A stretch of DNA of 64,000 nt from Nitrososphaerota archaeon (GTDB lineage: Archaea; Thermoproteota; Nitrososphaeria; Nitrososphaerales; UBA183): the NCBI GenBank assembly GCA_029785685.1, contig JAFLZE010000002.1:62001-126000 (forward strand), given 5' to 3'. Below are positions 42,750-52,376 of the stretch, piece by piece. Position 1 is the stretch's first letter; each line of letters opens with the position of its first letter. The notes beneath the pieces were generated by a model. The model had not been told where the DNA came from and made no database searches. It worked only from the letters and a program-made list of their open reading frames with translations. The position numbers and the translations under genes were made by a program.

Positions 42750-43336
42750 AGGTCCTGATACTGGACAACTACGACTCGTTCGTCTACAACCTGGCTCAAT
42801 GTGTAGGGGCGTTAGGGGGCGAGCCTCTCGTCCTAAGGAACGACAGGGTGACCGTCGACGAAGTCGAGAAGCTCTCCCCTGAGAGGATTATAGTCTCGCC
42901 TGGACCTGGGAACCCCTCAGACGAACGTTCCTTCGGCGTCTGCGCCAGCGTACTGAGGGGAATCAGCAGAGATGTGCCTACCCTTGGGGTCTGTCTGGGG
43001 CATCAGGGGATCGGCCAAGTGTTCGGCGCCAAAATCGGTCGCGCGCCGAAAATCATGCATGGGAAGACCAGTCGGATAGTGCACGACGGCAAGGGGGTGC
43101 TGCAGGGGGTAGCCAGCCCGCTCCAGGCCACCAGATACCATTCGTTGGCCGTGCAGAAGGAGGGCCTTCCCGCCGAGCTGAGGGTCACGGCCCTAGCCCT
43201 CGACGACGCGGAGATCATGGGCTTGAGGCATTCGCGGTACCCAATCGAAGGGGTGCAGTTCCACCCTGAGTCGATAATGACCCTCGAGGGCATGAAAATC
43301 GTAAGGAATTTCATTGAGAAGGGGGTAGAAGTGTGA
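42746..43336 (+). CDS. trpG: Anthranilate synthase component II (glutamine amidotransferase)
   Basis: Class I glutaminase supplying ammonia to TrpE. The 196 residues have the start DNYDSFVYNLAQ, the nucleophile Cys in GVCLGHQGIGQVFG and the His-Glu pair in FHPESIM. There is no fusion to TrpD. The ATG overlaps the trpE stop and the TGA overlaps trpD (GTGA). Confidence 0.95.
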   Translation: MKVLILDNYDSFVYNLAQCVGALGGEPLVLRNDRVTVDEVEKLSPERIIVSPGPGNPSDERSFGVCASVLRGISRDVPTLGVCLGHQGIGQVFGAKIGRAPKIMHGKTSRIVHDGKGVLQGVASPLQATRYHSLAVQKEGLPAELRVTALALDDAEIMGLRHSRYPIEGVQFHPESIMTLEGMKIVRNFIEKGVEV

Positions 43337-44388
43337 TTCAGCAGGCAATACAGAAAATCCTCGGCGGGACCCCACTAACCCGGGACGAGGTAGAAGGGAC
43401 GGCTAGAGAAATCGCCGAGGGGAAGGCGACCCAGGCCCAGATGGGAGGATTCCTCGTGGCCCTTGCGAGGAAGGGAGAGACCCCCGAAGAGATTGCCTCA
43501 TTTGCATCTACGCTCAGGGGGTACAGCGTCAGGATAGACCCCCAAGTCAATGGTCGACTGGTGGATACCTGCGGGACTGGTGGGGACAGGGCCAAGACAT
43601 TCAATGTCAGCACGGTCGCCGCCCTCGTGGCGGCTGGAGCCGGGGCGTCGGTCGCCAAGCATGGCAACAGGTCTGTCACAAGCAAATGCGGCAGTGCCGA
43701 CGTCCTTGAGCGCCTAGGATACAACGTGGGCGCGTCGCCCGCAATGGTGAAGGAGAGCATAGAGAAGTTTGGGGTCGGCTTCATGTTCGCGCCGGCGTTC
43801 CATCCAGCGATGAAGTATGTCGCTCCGATTAGGAGAGAACTAGGAGTGCGGACGGTCTTCAACCTGATGGGCCCGCTCATCAACCCCGCCGGCGCCAGCG
43901 CTCAGCTTGTGGGCGTGTACTCGCCGGAGCTGGTGGAAAAGGTGGCAGTCGTGCTGATGATGCTGGGGTGCGAGGAAGCGCTGGTCGTTCATGCACGGGA
44001 AGGTATGGATGAAATCTCGACGTCAGGGAAGACATTGGCCGCCTGGCTCAGGGAAGGCGAGATAGAGACCCTCGAGCTCTCGCCGGCGGACTTCGGAATC
44101 GGAGAGGGTGGGACGCAGCTCCGTGAGGTAGGCGGAGCGGAGGAGGCTGCCCAAGTCGTGCTATCAATACTCGGAGGCGGCGGGAGGGCGACATCCCTGA
44201 CTGACACGGTGCTGCTGAACTCCGCCGCTGCGCTGGTTGTCGCGGGAAGAGCGGACGACTTCCCCGAAGGGGTCGAGTTAGCCAGGGAGTCGCTGGCCAG
44301 CGGCGAAGCCCTGGCCAGGTTGAGGAGGCTCGTCGAGGGGAGCGGCGGGGATGTTTCGAGGATTGAGGCCTATGCAACAATCAGATGA
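43333..44388 (+). CDS. trpD: Anthranilate phosphoribosyltransferase
   Basis: Adds phosphoribose from PRPP to anthranilate. The 351 residues show the glycine-rich PRPP loop DTCGTGGDRAKTFN, KHGNRSVTSKCGSADVLE and the GPLINPAG segment. The GTG start at 43333 overlaps the trpG stop by 4 bases. The 3' end overlaps trpC by 17 bp. Confidence 0.95.
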   Translation: MIQQAIQKILGGTPLTRDEVEGTAREIAEGKATQAQMGGFLVALARKGETPEEIASFASTLRGYSVRIDPQVNGRLVDTCGTGGDRAKTFNVSTVAALVAAGAGASVAKHGNRSVTSKCGSADVLERLGYNVGASPAMVKESIEKFGVGFMFAPAFHPAMKYVAPIRRELGVRTVFNLMGPLINPAGASAQLVGVYSPELVEKVAVVLMMLGCEEALVVHAREGMDEISTSGKTLAAWLREGEIETLELSPADFGIGEGGTQLREVGGAEEAAQVVLSILGGGGRATSLTDTVLLNSAAALVVAGRADDFPEGVELARESLASGEALARLRRLVEGSGGDVSRIEAYATIR

Positions 44389-45163
44389 GAGCTTTCTAGC
44401 ACGGCTAGTCACGTCGGCCAGGGCTCGAGTAGCCAACGGCTACTATGACGTCATGGTAGAAAAGAGAGGCAGGCGACTCAGTCTTGCGGGATCGCTCGTG
44501 AGGGGAGGCAGGATCCCGATCATCGCCGAGGTGAAGTTCCGCTCGCCGGCTGATGGGAGGCTCACTGAGCCGAAGAGTGTCAGAGAGGTCGCCGAAACCT
44601 ACGAGGAAGGCGGAGCGTCGGGGATATCGGTCCTGACCGAGCCTGAACACTTCGATGGGCGTCTGGACTACATCCTGACTGTCAAGCAGGCGGCAGGGAT
44701 ACCTGTCCTGATGAAGGACATCTTCGTGGACGAGCTTCAGGTGACGGCAGCCGACCGCCTAGGCGCCGACGCAGTCTTGCTGATTGTCGGCGTCTTCGCT
44801 GATGGGGGTGCCGCAATAGGACTGGAGCGCATGCTCGCCAGCGTTCACGCCAAGGGGATGGAGGCCTTGGTCGAAGTACACGACGAAGACGAGCTTGCCA
44901 TCGCCCTTTCCAGCTCTGCGGACGTGGTCGGGATAAACAACAGGAACCTGAGCGACCTTTCAGTCTCCCTTGACGTCTCTAGACGGCTTCTCCGCAAGGG
45001 GCCCTTTGCGAAGCCCGTGATCTGTGAGAGCGGCATCAGGACCAGGGACCAAATCGAGTCTCTGGTGGCCCTGGGGGCGGGCGGGTTCCTGGTAGGTTCA
45101 GAACTGATGAAGTCCGGGGACCCTGCAGGAGCCCTCAGGATCCTGTCGAGGGCGGGACCATGA
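44372..45163 (+). CDS. trpC: Indole-3-glycerol-phosphate synthase
   Basis: TIM barrel that closes the indole ring. Visible active-site strands are [12 protein letters not shown] (catalytic Lys), [23 protein letters not shown] (Lys), [11 protein letters not shown] and [12 protein letters not shown]. The start at ATG 44372 is preceded by gagg; an in-frame upstream start would extend deep into trpD. 263 residues, the normal length. The stop overlaps trpF as ATGA. Confidence 0.94.
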   Translation: MQQSDESFLARLVTSARARVANGYYDVMVEKRGRRLSLAGSLVRGGRIPIIAEVKFRSPADGRLTEPKSVREVAETYEEGGASGISVLTEPEHFDGRLDYILTVKQAAGIPVLMKDIFVDELQVTAADRLGADAVLLIVGVFADGGAAIGLERMLASVHAKGMEALVEVHDEDELAIALSSSADVVGINNRNLSDLSVSLDVSRRLLRKGPFAKPVICESGIRTRDQIESLVALGAGGFLVGSELMKSGDPAGALRILSRAGP

Positions 45164-45795
45164 CCAGAGTCAAGATTTGCGGGCTGACCAGGGAAGAAGA
45201 CGTCGACCTTGTGGTGGAGGCTGGCGCAGATGCGGTGGGGTTCGTCAGCGGCTTCGAGGAGTCTCCGAGGAATGTTTCCATCGAAAAGGCAAGGGACCTA
45301 ATCAGGAGGGTACCCCCGTTCGTCGACGCGGTCTTGGTCACACGGGCCGAGTTGGTTGAGCAGAACGCCGAGAAAATCGGCCGGGTTGGGCCTTCGGTCA
45401 TCCAGCTCTACGGTCGCGTCCCAAACTCCATCGCGCTGAAGGAGAAGTTGAAAGTGAAGTTGATTCTGCCGCATCTGATGGACGGCAATGGGGGTGGAGC
45501 CGGAAGCACCGCTGGCTACGACGCCCTGCTCGTGGACACCTATGCGAAAGGGGTAGCCGGTGGGACAGGCAGGGTATCAGATTGGGACGGGTGCAGGAAG
45601 CTCAGGGACGTGGTCGCCCCTCTGCCATTCATCCTCTCCGGAGGCCTGAAGCCTGAGAACGTCGCCGAAGCCATCTCGAGGGTGAATCCCTACGCCGTCG
45701 ACGTGTCATCCGGGGTCGAGGCGGCACCAGGGGTAAAGGACCCGTCCAAGGTAAGGGCGTTTATCGCCACTGCGAGGAGTCATCGAGTTGCCTGA
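45160..45795 (+). CDS. trpF: Phosphoribosylanthranilate isomerase
   Basis: TIM-barrel Amadori isomerase. It opens with the family motif [12 protein letters not shown] (catalytic Cys) and has [20 protein letters not shown] (catalytic Asp), [10 protein letters not shown] and [15 protein letters not shown] near the phosphate site. 211 residues. The ATG overlaps the trpC stop; its stop overlaps the trpB TTG by 8 bases. Confidence 0.94.
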   Translation: MTRVKICGLTREEDVDLVVEAGADAVGFVSGFEESPRNVSIEKARDLIRRVPPFVDAVLVTRAELVEQNAEKIGRVGPSVIQLYGRVPNSIALKEKLKVKLILPHLMDGNGGGAGSTAGYDALLVDTYAKGVAGGTGRVSDWDGCRKLRDVVAPLPFILSGGLKPENVAEAISRVNPYAVDVSSGVEAAPGVKDPSKVRAFIATARSHRVA

Positions 45796-46963
45796 GAGAG
45801 GGAGGTTCGGGAGATACGGCGGGCAGTATGTCCCGGAGACGCTCGTGCCAGCCATAAAAGAGTTGGAGAGGTCATATCGACGATTCAGGGCTGACGATGA
45901 GTTCAGGTCCGAGTTGGCCGGGCTCCTGAAGAACTATGCCGGGAGACCGACCCCGCTTTACTTCGCAGGCAATATGACGAAGAAGGGCAGAGGGGCGAAG
46001 ATCTACCTGAAGCGCGAAGACCTGTTGCATGGAGGAGCGCACAAGATCAACAACACGTTGGGACAGGGTCTGCTGGCGAAGAAGATGGGGAAGACTAGAA
46101 TCATCGCCGAGACGGGTGCGGGGCAGCATGGGGTCGCCACGGCGATGGCCTGCGCTGCTCTGGGCCTGGAGTCAGAAGTCTACATGGGGACGGAGGACGT
46201 GGAGAGACAGAAGCTCAACGTATTCAGGATGAAGCTGCTCGGAACAGAAGTCCATCCTGTCGATGCCGGCTCGCGGACGCTCAAGGATGCTATCAACGAG
46301 GCGCTCAGGGACTGGGTAACCAATCTCACAGACACGTATTACCTCATCGGCTCCGTCGTCGGGCCGCATCCCTACCCGATAATGGTCCGGGACTTCCAAA
46401 GCGTCATCGGCAGAGAGATTGCGAAGCAGTCGGTGTCAACCCAGGGAGCGCACCCCGACGCCCTGGTCGCCTGCGTCGGCGGAGGGAGCAACTCGATGGG
46501 GACGTTCTACCCCTTCTTGCGGGAGAAGGGTGTGCGCCTGTATGGGGTCGAGGCAGGCGGGACCGGGAGGGACCACAACGCGGCCACCCTGTCCTATGGA
46601 AGGACAGGCGTCGTCCACGGTATGATGACATATCTCCTGCAGGATGAAGACGGACAGACAGGCCAGACGCATAGTGTAGCTGCCGGGTTGGACTACCCAG
46701 GGGTCGGCCCTGAGCACTCCTATCTGAAAGACATCAAACGGGTCTCCTATGTGACGGTCAGCGACGAGGAGGCTGTCAAGGCGTTCCACGCGCTGGCGAA
46801 GGAAGAGGGGATACTTCCGGCACTCGAGTCCGCCCACGCAGTCGCGTATGCGATGAAGCTGGCATCCTCAATGAAGCCTGACGAGAGTGTGGCGGTCACT
46901 CTGTCGGGGAGGGGGGACAAGGACGTGCAGATCATCGGCAAGAGGTCGGGGCTCGAGCTCTGA
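45788..46963 (+). CDS. trpB: Tryptophan synthase beta subunit
   Basis: PLP enzyme joining indole and serine. The 391 residues have [13 protein letters not shown] at the N-terminus, the PLP lysine K86 in [18 protein letters not shown] and GGGSNSMG for the cofactor phosphate. This is the TrpB1 type that pairs with TrpA, not TrpB2. The start is TTG. The stop TGA overlaps the proposed CTG start of trpA. Confidence 0.95.
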   Translation: MPERGRFGRYGGQYVPETLVPAIKELERSYRRFRADDEFRSELAGLLKNYAGRPTPLYFAGNMTKKGRGAKIYLKREDLLHGGAHKINNTLGQGLLAKKMGKTRIIAETGAGQHGVATAMACAALGLESEVYMGTEDVERQKLNVFRMKLLGTEVHPVDAGSRTLKDAINEALRDWVTNLTDTYYLIGSVVGPHPYPIMVRDFQSVIGREIAKQSVSTQGAHPDALVACVGGGSNSMGTFYPFLREKGVRLYGVEAGGTGRDHNAATLSYGRTGVVHGMMTYLLQDEDGQTGQTHSVAAGLDYPGVGPEHSYLKDIKRVSYVTVSDEEAVKAFHALAKEEGILPALESAHAVAYAMKLASSMKPDESVAVTLSGRGDKDVQIIGKRSGLEL

Positions 46964-47763
46964 GCAGGATACAGGAGACGTTCGATTCAGTCGACAGGGG
47001 AGCCCTCATCGCCTATGTCATGGGCGGAGACCCAGACCCACAGGCTTCGGTAGATGTCGCCGAGGCGGTGCTGAAGGGCGGGGCGGACATCATCGAGTTG
47101 GGCATCCCGTTCTCCGACCCTATAGCGGATGGCAGGGCGGTCCAGGCTGCAGGGGTCAGGGCGCTCAGGTCTGGCACGAAGCCCGCCGACGTGCTTCGCA
47201 TCGCGACCGAGGTGAAGAAGGCCCGTGACGTCCCTGTGGTGGTGATGACCTACTTCAACCCGATACTCTCAAGGGGAGCGTCCGCCTTTCTCGACGCTGC
47301 CCGCAGAAGCGGGGTCGACGGGGTGATTGTGCCCGACCTCCCCCTGGACGAGGCCCGAAAGTTCGGGAGCGCTGCCCGGGCCAGAGGGATTGACTCCGTC
47401 CTTCTCGCCGCTCCCACCACCGGCGAGGAACGCATGAAGAAAATAGTCGCGAATACGTCAGGCTTCCTCTATCTGGTTTCAGTAATCGGAGTCACGGGGG
47501 CGAGGGAGCAACTGAAGGACAGCACAATAAGGCTTGTCAAGTTCGCGAAGAGGTTCACACAGGGGAAAGTCCCCCTGGCAGTAGGATTCGGCATCTCCAG
47601 GCCCGAGCACGTAAGAACGGTGATAGGGGCGGGGGCTGACGCGGCCATTGTAGGAAGCGCGATAGTAGACAGGGTGGCGGCGATTGAGGGCGGCGAGGAC
47701 GAAGCGCTCGGCAGGATTGAAGCCTACGTCAGATCCCTGAAGCACGCCACGATGTCTCCCTAG
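46960..47763 (+). CDS. trpA: Tryptophan synthase alpha subunit, CTG start
   Basis: TIM barrel that releases indole from indole-3-glycerol phosphate to TrpB. Catalytic Glu is in [16 protein letters not shown] and Asp in [15 protein letters not shown]. The first ATG in frame (47020) would remove strand 1 and helix 0. From CTG at 46960 the protein reads [20 protein letters not shown], the exact family N-terminus, with 267 residues. CTG overlaps the trpB stop as CTGA, the same layout as rpo11/tfs. Confidence 0.93.
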   Translation: MSRIQETFDSVDRGALIAYVMGGDPDPQASVDVAEAVLKGGADIIELGIPFSDPIADGRAVQAAGVRALRSGTKPADVLRIATEVKKARDVPVVVMTYFNPILSRGASAFLDAARRSGVDGVIVPDLPLDEARKFGSAARARGIDSVLLAAPTTGEERMKKIVANTSGFLYLVSVIGVTGAREQLKDSTIRLVKFAKRFTQGKVPLAVGFGISRPEHVRTVIGAGADAAIVGSAIVDRVAAIEGGEDEALGRIEAYVRSLKHATMSP

Positions 47764-48587
47764 GGTTCCGCGTAGACCCGGGCGAGGGAAGCCTCCAAAT
47801 CAGATTGCCTGAACTGGCGCACGAGTCTTGAGAACTTCTTGTCGAAGGCTCTCGAGTCCTTCTTCTCGATGACGGCTCTCAGAGCAGACAGCTCGGCGAT
47901 GATAGAGGAGAGTGCATCCACAACGGATCTGTTCTTGATGTCGATGTAGGAGTAGAGCTCAGGGCCCTGCAGGAGGACTGCCTTTACGAGGTCCAGCTGG
48001 GTGGAAGCGAAAGGCGGGGCGGACTTTTGGAACGTCTTCAGGCCAGGCCCCTTCGCTACGGCCATCGCGAAGGCCATGCTTGTGAGGTGTACCAGCGAGA
48101 GCGCGTATGCCACCAGCCGGTCGTGCTCTTCCGGCGCGACCAAGGTCAGCTCCGCTCCCCTGAAAATCCGCCGTGCGGCTTCCAGATCCCTGCTTCTGCC
48201 TACCACCAGCATCCTAGGCGCCTTCGACCTAGACGACGGGCCGAACATTGGGTGGAGCGAGAGCAGAGGAGCGCCGCAGGCAGACGCGACCTTCTCAAGT
48301 TGGGTCAGCGTCGTCCCCTTGATCGACGTGATTTCGACGAGCGTGCAGCCGTGCTTCAGGACGGGTTTGATCTCCATGGCGACCCTCAGGGTGTCTCCGA
48401 TAGGGACGGCCAGGAGGACGAGGTCGGCCCGTCTGACGGCCCCGAGGTTGGAGGTGTTAGCGCTGGCCCGGAGCCGAGGTCCTCCTGGGCGGACGTCAGA
48501 TCCTACGACTGTGTGGCCGAGGCGTCGGAAGTACTCTACGAAGTACGAACCCATGGCTCCGGCGGAGCCCAGGACGGCGACCCTCAA
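47760..48587 (-). CDS. tyrA: Prephenate dehydrogenase
   Basis: NAD(P)-dependent oxidative decarboxylation of prephenate to 4-hydroxyphenylpyruvate. The Rossmann motif is VAVLGSAGAMGSYFVEYF and the catalytic His is in LLSLHPMFGPSS. The 275-residue protein lacks a chorismate mutase domain, which lies on the neighbouring gene. The TTG start overlaps the upstream stop as TTGA. It is the last gene of the minus-strand operon; its stop overlaps the convergent trpA stop by 4 bp. Confidence 0.92.
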   Translation of the reverse strand: MRVAVLGSAGAMGSYFVEYFRRLGHTVVGSDVRPGGPRLRASANTSNLGAVRRADLVLLAVPIGDTLRVAMEIKPVLKHGCTLVEITSIKGTTLTQLEKVASACGAPLLSLHPMFGPSSRSKAPRMLVVGRSRDLEAARRIFRGAELTLVAPEEHDRLVAYALSLVHLTSMAFAMAVAKGPGLKTFQKSAPPFASTQLDLVKAVLLQGPELYSYIDIKNRSVVDALSSIIAELSALRAVIEKKDSRAFDKKFSRLVRQFRQSDLEASLARVYAEP

Positions 48588-49990
48588 GCGAGGAGGTCGC
48601 CCATCCGCCTCACTCCCTCGAGGATAACCTCCTTGGGTTGACCCAGGGAAATGCGGAAGAAGTCTTCGTAGGAGCCGAAGGCTACGCCAGGGGTTACGGT
48701 GACCCCCCTTTGGAGGAGGCTTTCCGCGAGCATACCCCCTGTCAGTCCCGGTTTCCTGAGCCTCGGGAAAAAGTACATGGCGCCATCGGGCTTCACGTAC
48801 TCCAGCGAGCCGATCCTGTCCAACTCCCTGGAGATGGCTTCGACCCTGTCATTCATCACAGCCACGTTCTTCTTGACCTCTGTGTCCGAGTCGAGGGCCT
48901 TGATTGCCCCGTGCTGGATGAACTCGGGGACCGAAGAAAGCACCAATGATGTCATGCTCGCGACCCTGGCGATTATGTCCTTGCTGGAGACTACATAGCC
49001 TATCCTGAACCCGGTCATCGCCCAGGCCTTCGAGAAGGACGAAGTCATCACGAATTTCTTGGGGGCCGTATGAGTATGAAGGACGCTCGGGCAGGGCTTC
49101 GACGAGTACTCGTTGTATATCTCGTCGCTGACCACCGTGAGGCCGCGGTCGTCGGCGACCTGGACCACCTCCCTGAAGGCCTCCTGGGATATCACCTTCC
49201 CGGTCGGGTTGTTGGGGTAGCTCAGGATTATCGCCTTCGTGTTGGGGCGGATCGCACGCTCTACTTCGCCGGCTGAGAGTGACCAGCCGTCCTCGAGCCT
49301 GCCGTGGATGACGATGGGCTTCGCACCAAGGTGTTTCAGGACTTCACGGTAGGCGGGCCAGTTGGGCTCAGGGACGATGGCGCTGTCCCCTTCAGACACG
49401 ACAGCGGAGAGGCTTGCGTATACGGCGAACCTGCCGCTGGGCGTCACCGCGATTTCGTCCTCGGTGGCTGCGAAGCCGCTCTTCCTTCGCAGATAGCCTC
49501 TGAGCGCCGAGAGGAGTTCCGGGATACCCCTCGCTTCGGTGTAGTGCGTCTTGAATCCGAACATGGCTCCCGAACATGCATTGAGGACGGCCCGGGGCGG
49601 CCTGAAATCAGGTTCACCGACGTCTAGGCGTATCAGCTTCACCCCTCCCCTCTGCAACTCGACGGCTTTGGCGAAGACTGACATGGGGCTCGGGCCAGAC
49701 TGCAGTGCCTGTATCCCCTGGGCCTTCTTGGACTCGGCGAGGAGCAGGGCGAGCATCTTCAGTCCTGCGCTCCTATCCACCCCGGCGCGATCGCACTCCT
49801 CTGTCACCTCCCTGAGCAGCGAGTCCTCTACTGCGTCGTCCTCAATGGGGATGGATTCGATGGCCTTCAACCTCCCTACTTCGCGTGCTAGGTTGTTTCT
49901 GCGGCCAGCAAGCCTGATGATTTCCACGGTGGTCTCGGCTATCTTGACACGGAGCTCATCTATCCCTACCTCCGGCTTCGTCCCTGTCAT
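48584..49990 (-). CDS. Chorismate mutase-aromatic aminotransferase fusion
   Basis: Bifunctional 468-residue protein. Residues ~8-95 are an AroQ-type chorismate mutase helix bundle (IDELRVKIAETTVEII, RRNNLAREVGRLK). From ~105 onward it is a class I aminotransferase (LDVGEPDFRPP, SYPNNPTGKVIS, PLP lysine K321 in SSFSKAWAMTGFRIGY). It should convert chorismate to prephenate and transaminate the phenyl- or hydroxyphenylpyruvate formed by PheA and TyrA. Fusing the step before with the step after the dehydrogenase is unusual and suggests channelling. ATGA and TTGA overlaps couple it to aroC and tyrA. Confidence 0.92.
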   Translation of the reverse strand: MTGTKPEVGIDELRVKIAETTVEIIRLAGRRNNLAREVGRLKAIESIPIEDDAVEDSLLREVTEECDRAGVDRSAGLKMLALLLAESKKAQGIQALQSGPSPMSVFAKAVELQRGGVKLIRLDVGEPDFRPPRAVLNACSGAMFGFKTHYTEARGIPELLSALRGYLRRKSGFAATEDEIAVTPSGRFAVYASLSAVVSEGDSAIVPEPNWPAYREVLKHLGAKPIVIHGRLEDGWSLSAGEVERAIRPNTKAIILSYPNNPTGKVISQEAFREVVQVADDRGLTVVSDEIYNEYSSKPCPSVLHTHTAPKKFVMTSSFSKAWAMTGFRIGYVVSSKDIIARVASMTSLVLSSVPEFIQHGAIKALDSDTEVKKNVAVMNDRVEAISRELDRIGSLEYVKPDGAMYFFPRLRKPGLTGGMLAESLLQRGVTVTPGVAFGSYEDFFRISLGQPKEVILEGVRRMGDLLA

Positions 49991-51090
49991 GGTCCTCTGA
50001 GCACCGGTGGAATCATACCTGCCCTGATAGCATGGTCTGCGAGCACGAGCGCCGTCGCATCTTCGACCACTGGGACCGCCCTGGGGACGACCGTCGGGTC
50101 GTGGCGCCCGGGCACTACGAGCTCTACTTCCTTCCTGGAGGCGAGATCGACCGTCGTCTGTTTAGACGCGACAGACGACGCAGGTTTGAATGCAACCCTG
50201 TACGCAATCGGCATCCCACTCGAAAGCCCCCCAAGGATTCCTCCGGCGTTGTTCGTCTTCGTCATGATTTTGTCACCTTGGAAGTAGTACTCGTCGTTGT
50301 TCTCAGTCCCCTTGAGTCTGGCCGAAGCGAAGCCGGAGCCGAATTCAACTCCCTTGACGGCGGGTATCGAGAGCGCCATCCGGGCGAGGTCAGAGTCCAG
50401 AGATGCGAACACAGGCTCGCCGAGCCCTGGCGGTACGTTGAGCACTACGCATTCGACGATGCCACCGAGGCTGTTCCCTCCCCCGCGAGCCTCGATTATC
50501 TTCTTCTTCATCAGGTCCGCGGCTTCTGCCGTGGGGGCACGGGCCTCGTTCTTGTACCGGTTCTTCCTGGCGGTGTCCAAGTCGAATCCCTCGGCGCGGA
50601 TTCCGCCTATCTCTAGCGAGTAGGCGACGATCTCCACACCCAGCACCTCGTGCAGGAGTTTCCTCGCCACGGCTCCGCCCATCACGAAGGACGCCGTGAT
50701 CCTGCCGGAGAACCTTCCTCCTCCCCGGTAGTCATTGAACCCTCCGTACTTCATCTTCGCGACCAGGTCCGCGTGGCCCGGGCGGGGGGAGTTCACCATC
50801 GCGTCATAGGGTCTCGAGTCCTTGTCCCCGTTCCTGATGAGCATCATTATTGGGGCGCCGGTGGTGCGGCCGTTGAAGACCCCTGACATTATCTCCACCC
50901 TGTCCTCTTCCTTCCTCTGGGTGGTGACTATCGACTGGCCCGGTCTTCTTAAGTCGAGCTCCGACTGGATATCGTCTTCCTTCAGGGCCAGGCCCGCGGG
51001 GCATCCGTCCAGGACTGCACCGACCACCCTCCCATGGCTTTCGCCGAAGGTGACCAACAGGAACCTTTCACCAATGATGTTGCCACTCAA
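49987..51090 (-). CDS. aroC: Chorismate synthase
   Basis: FMN-dependent elimination of phosphate from EPSP to give chorismate. The 367 residues have the signature GESHGRVVGAVLDGCPAG, RPGHADLVAKMKYGGFNDYRGG (RPGHAD and YGG shown) and GVEFGSGFASARLKG. The TTG start overlaps the aroA stop (TTGA); the stop overlaps the mutase-aminotransferase ATG. Confidence 0.95.
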   Translation of the reverse strand: MSGNIIGERFLLVTFGESHGRVVGAVLDGCPAGLALKEDDIQSELDLRRPGQSIVTTQRKEEDRVEIMSGVFNGRTTGAPIMMLIRNGDKDSRPYDAMVNSPRPGHADLVAKMKYGGFNDYRGGGRFSGRITASFVMGGAVARKLLHEVLGVEIVAYSLEIGGIRAEGFDLDTARKNRYKNEARAPTAEAADLMKKKIIEARGGGNSLGGIVECVVLNVPPGLGEPVFASLDSDLARMALSIPAVKGVEFGSGFASARLKGTENNDEYYFQGDKIMTKTNNAGGILGGLSSGMPIAYRVAFKPASSVASKQTTVDLASRKEVELVVPGRHDPTVVPRAVPVVEDATALVLADHAIRAGMIPPVLRGP

Positions 51091-52376
51091 TCCAAAGCAA
51101 CCCCGATGCCAATCTGTTCCATGTCAGAGAGGAAGCCGGGATAGGACACGTCGAGGCTCTTCACTCCAATCACGGGGACTCCCCCTGGTACGATAAGTGA
51201 TGCCAGAGTGAGCGCCATGAACATCCTGTGGTCGTCGTGGGCATCCAGATGAGAGCGGGTGAACTCGCGGGGCCTCGTTATCGTCATCCCGTCGGGGCGT
51301 TCTTCGATTCTCGCCCCTATCTTCGAGAGTTCCTTCGTCAGGACGCTGACCCTGTCAGTCTCTTTCAGACGCGCGTGAGCGACCCCATCTATCGCCAGCG
51401 GCTCTTCGCACCTCAGGGCTAAGGCGGCAAGTACGGGCAACAGGTCGGGAGAGTCTCCCAGGTAGAAAGACCCTCCCTTGAGGCTGTCGCCGTGGGCGCT
51501 CACGACCACAGAATCTGACCTGCGTTCGACCCTTACCCCGAGGTCACCGAGTATCTTCAGGATCGCGGAGTCGGCCTGAGGGAGCTCGCCCCCAAGACCC
51601 AGGAGCTCAATCTTTCCCCCCGCCAGGGCGGCCGCGGCCATGACGAAAGCTGCGGAGCTGAAGTCGGCGGGGACGACGAAGTCGGCGGGGCGGTACTGCT
51701 GGGCCGCATGAATTCCGAAGCTCCCATAGCCGTCCCGTTCGATGTGTATGCCGTGTAGCTCGGAGAGCTTCAGGGTCGCGTCGATGTAGGGCCTCGAGAC
51801 CGGGTCAATGACCGTCAGGTGTGAGTCTTCTCTCGCCAGCGGCGCGGATATGAGGATCGAAGAGACGAATTGTGATGAAACGTCCCCACGGAGCCTGGCC
51901 TGGCCTCCACGCATCCCGCCCTCTCCGACTACGATGGGGGCGCAGCCGTTCCCAGCGGCAGAGCTCGCTACTGCCCCGAGCTGGACGAGGGCATCGAGGA
52001 GACCCTGCATCGGCCTCTGGCGAACGCTCGCGTCCCCCGTGAGCACAGTTCTCCCTCGAAGGGGAAGGGCGAAGACTGAAGTCATGAACCTCAATGTCGT
52101 CCCCGAGTTCTCGACGTTCACCTCCTTCGCCGCCGCCCTGGGTTCTGTCCCCGCTATGACGAGCCCGGACTCGGAGTCTGTAACCTCGGCGCCCATAGCC
52201 CTGCACGCCTCGAAGGTGGCGATGGTGTCCCTGGAGTGGAGGGGGTTCTCGACCAGGCTCTCCCCCGGCGAAAGGCTGGCCATGAGCACGGACCTGTGGG
52301 TGTAGCTCTTGCTGGGAGGGACCCTGACGCTCCCGCCGAGCGGCCCGCGGGGGACCAGTGTCGCCCTAGTGACCAA
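51087..52376 (-). CDS. aroA: 3-phosphoshikimate 1-carboxyvinyltransferase (EPSP synthase)
   Basis: Transfers enolpyruvyl from PEP to shikimate-3-phosphate. The N-terminus has the substrate-binding VPPSKSYTHR (K23, S24, R28), then NSGTTLRFMTSVFALP and a late RLKETDRV segment. 429 residues. The TTG start at 52376 lies 11 bp inside the aroK 3' end. The PEP-site Gly is in the ENSGTTLR loop as in class I enzymes; no resistance-type change is evident. Confidence 0.95.
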   Translation of the reverse strand: MVTRATLVPRGPLGGSVRVPPSKSYTHRSVLMASLSPGESLVENPLHSRDTIATFEACRAMGAEVTDSESGLVIAGTEPRAAAKEVNVENSGTTLRFMTSVFALPLRGRTVLTGDASVRQRPMQGLLDALVQLGAVASSAAGNGCAPIVVGEGGMRGGQARLRGDVSSQFVSSILISAPLAREDSHLTVIDPVSRPYIDATLKLSELHGIHIERDGYGSFGIHAAQQYRPADFVVPADFSSAAFVMAAAALAGGKIELLGLGGELPQADSAILKILGDLGVRVERRSDSVVVSAHGDSLKGGSFYLGDSPDLLPVLAALALRCEEPLAIDGVAHARLKETDRVSVLTKELSKIGARIEERPDGMTITRPREFTRSHLDAHDDHRMFMALTLASLIVPGGVPVIGVKSLDVSYPGFLSDMEQIGIGVALD

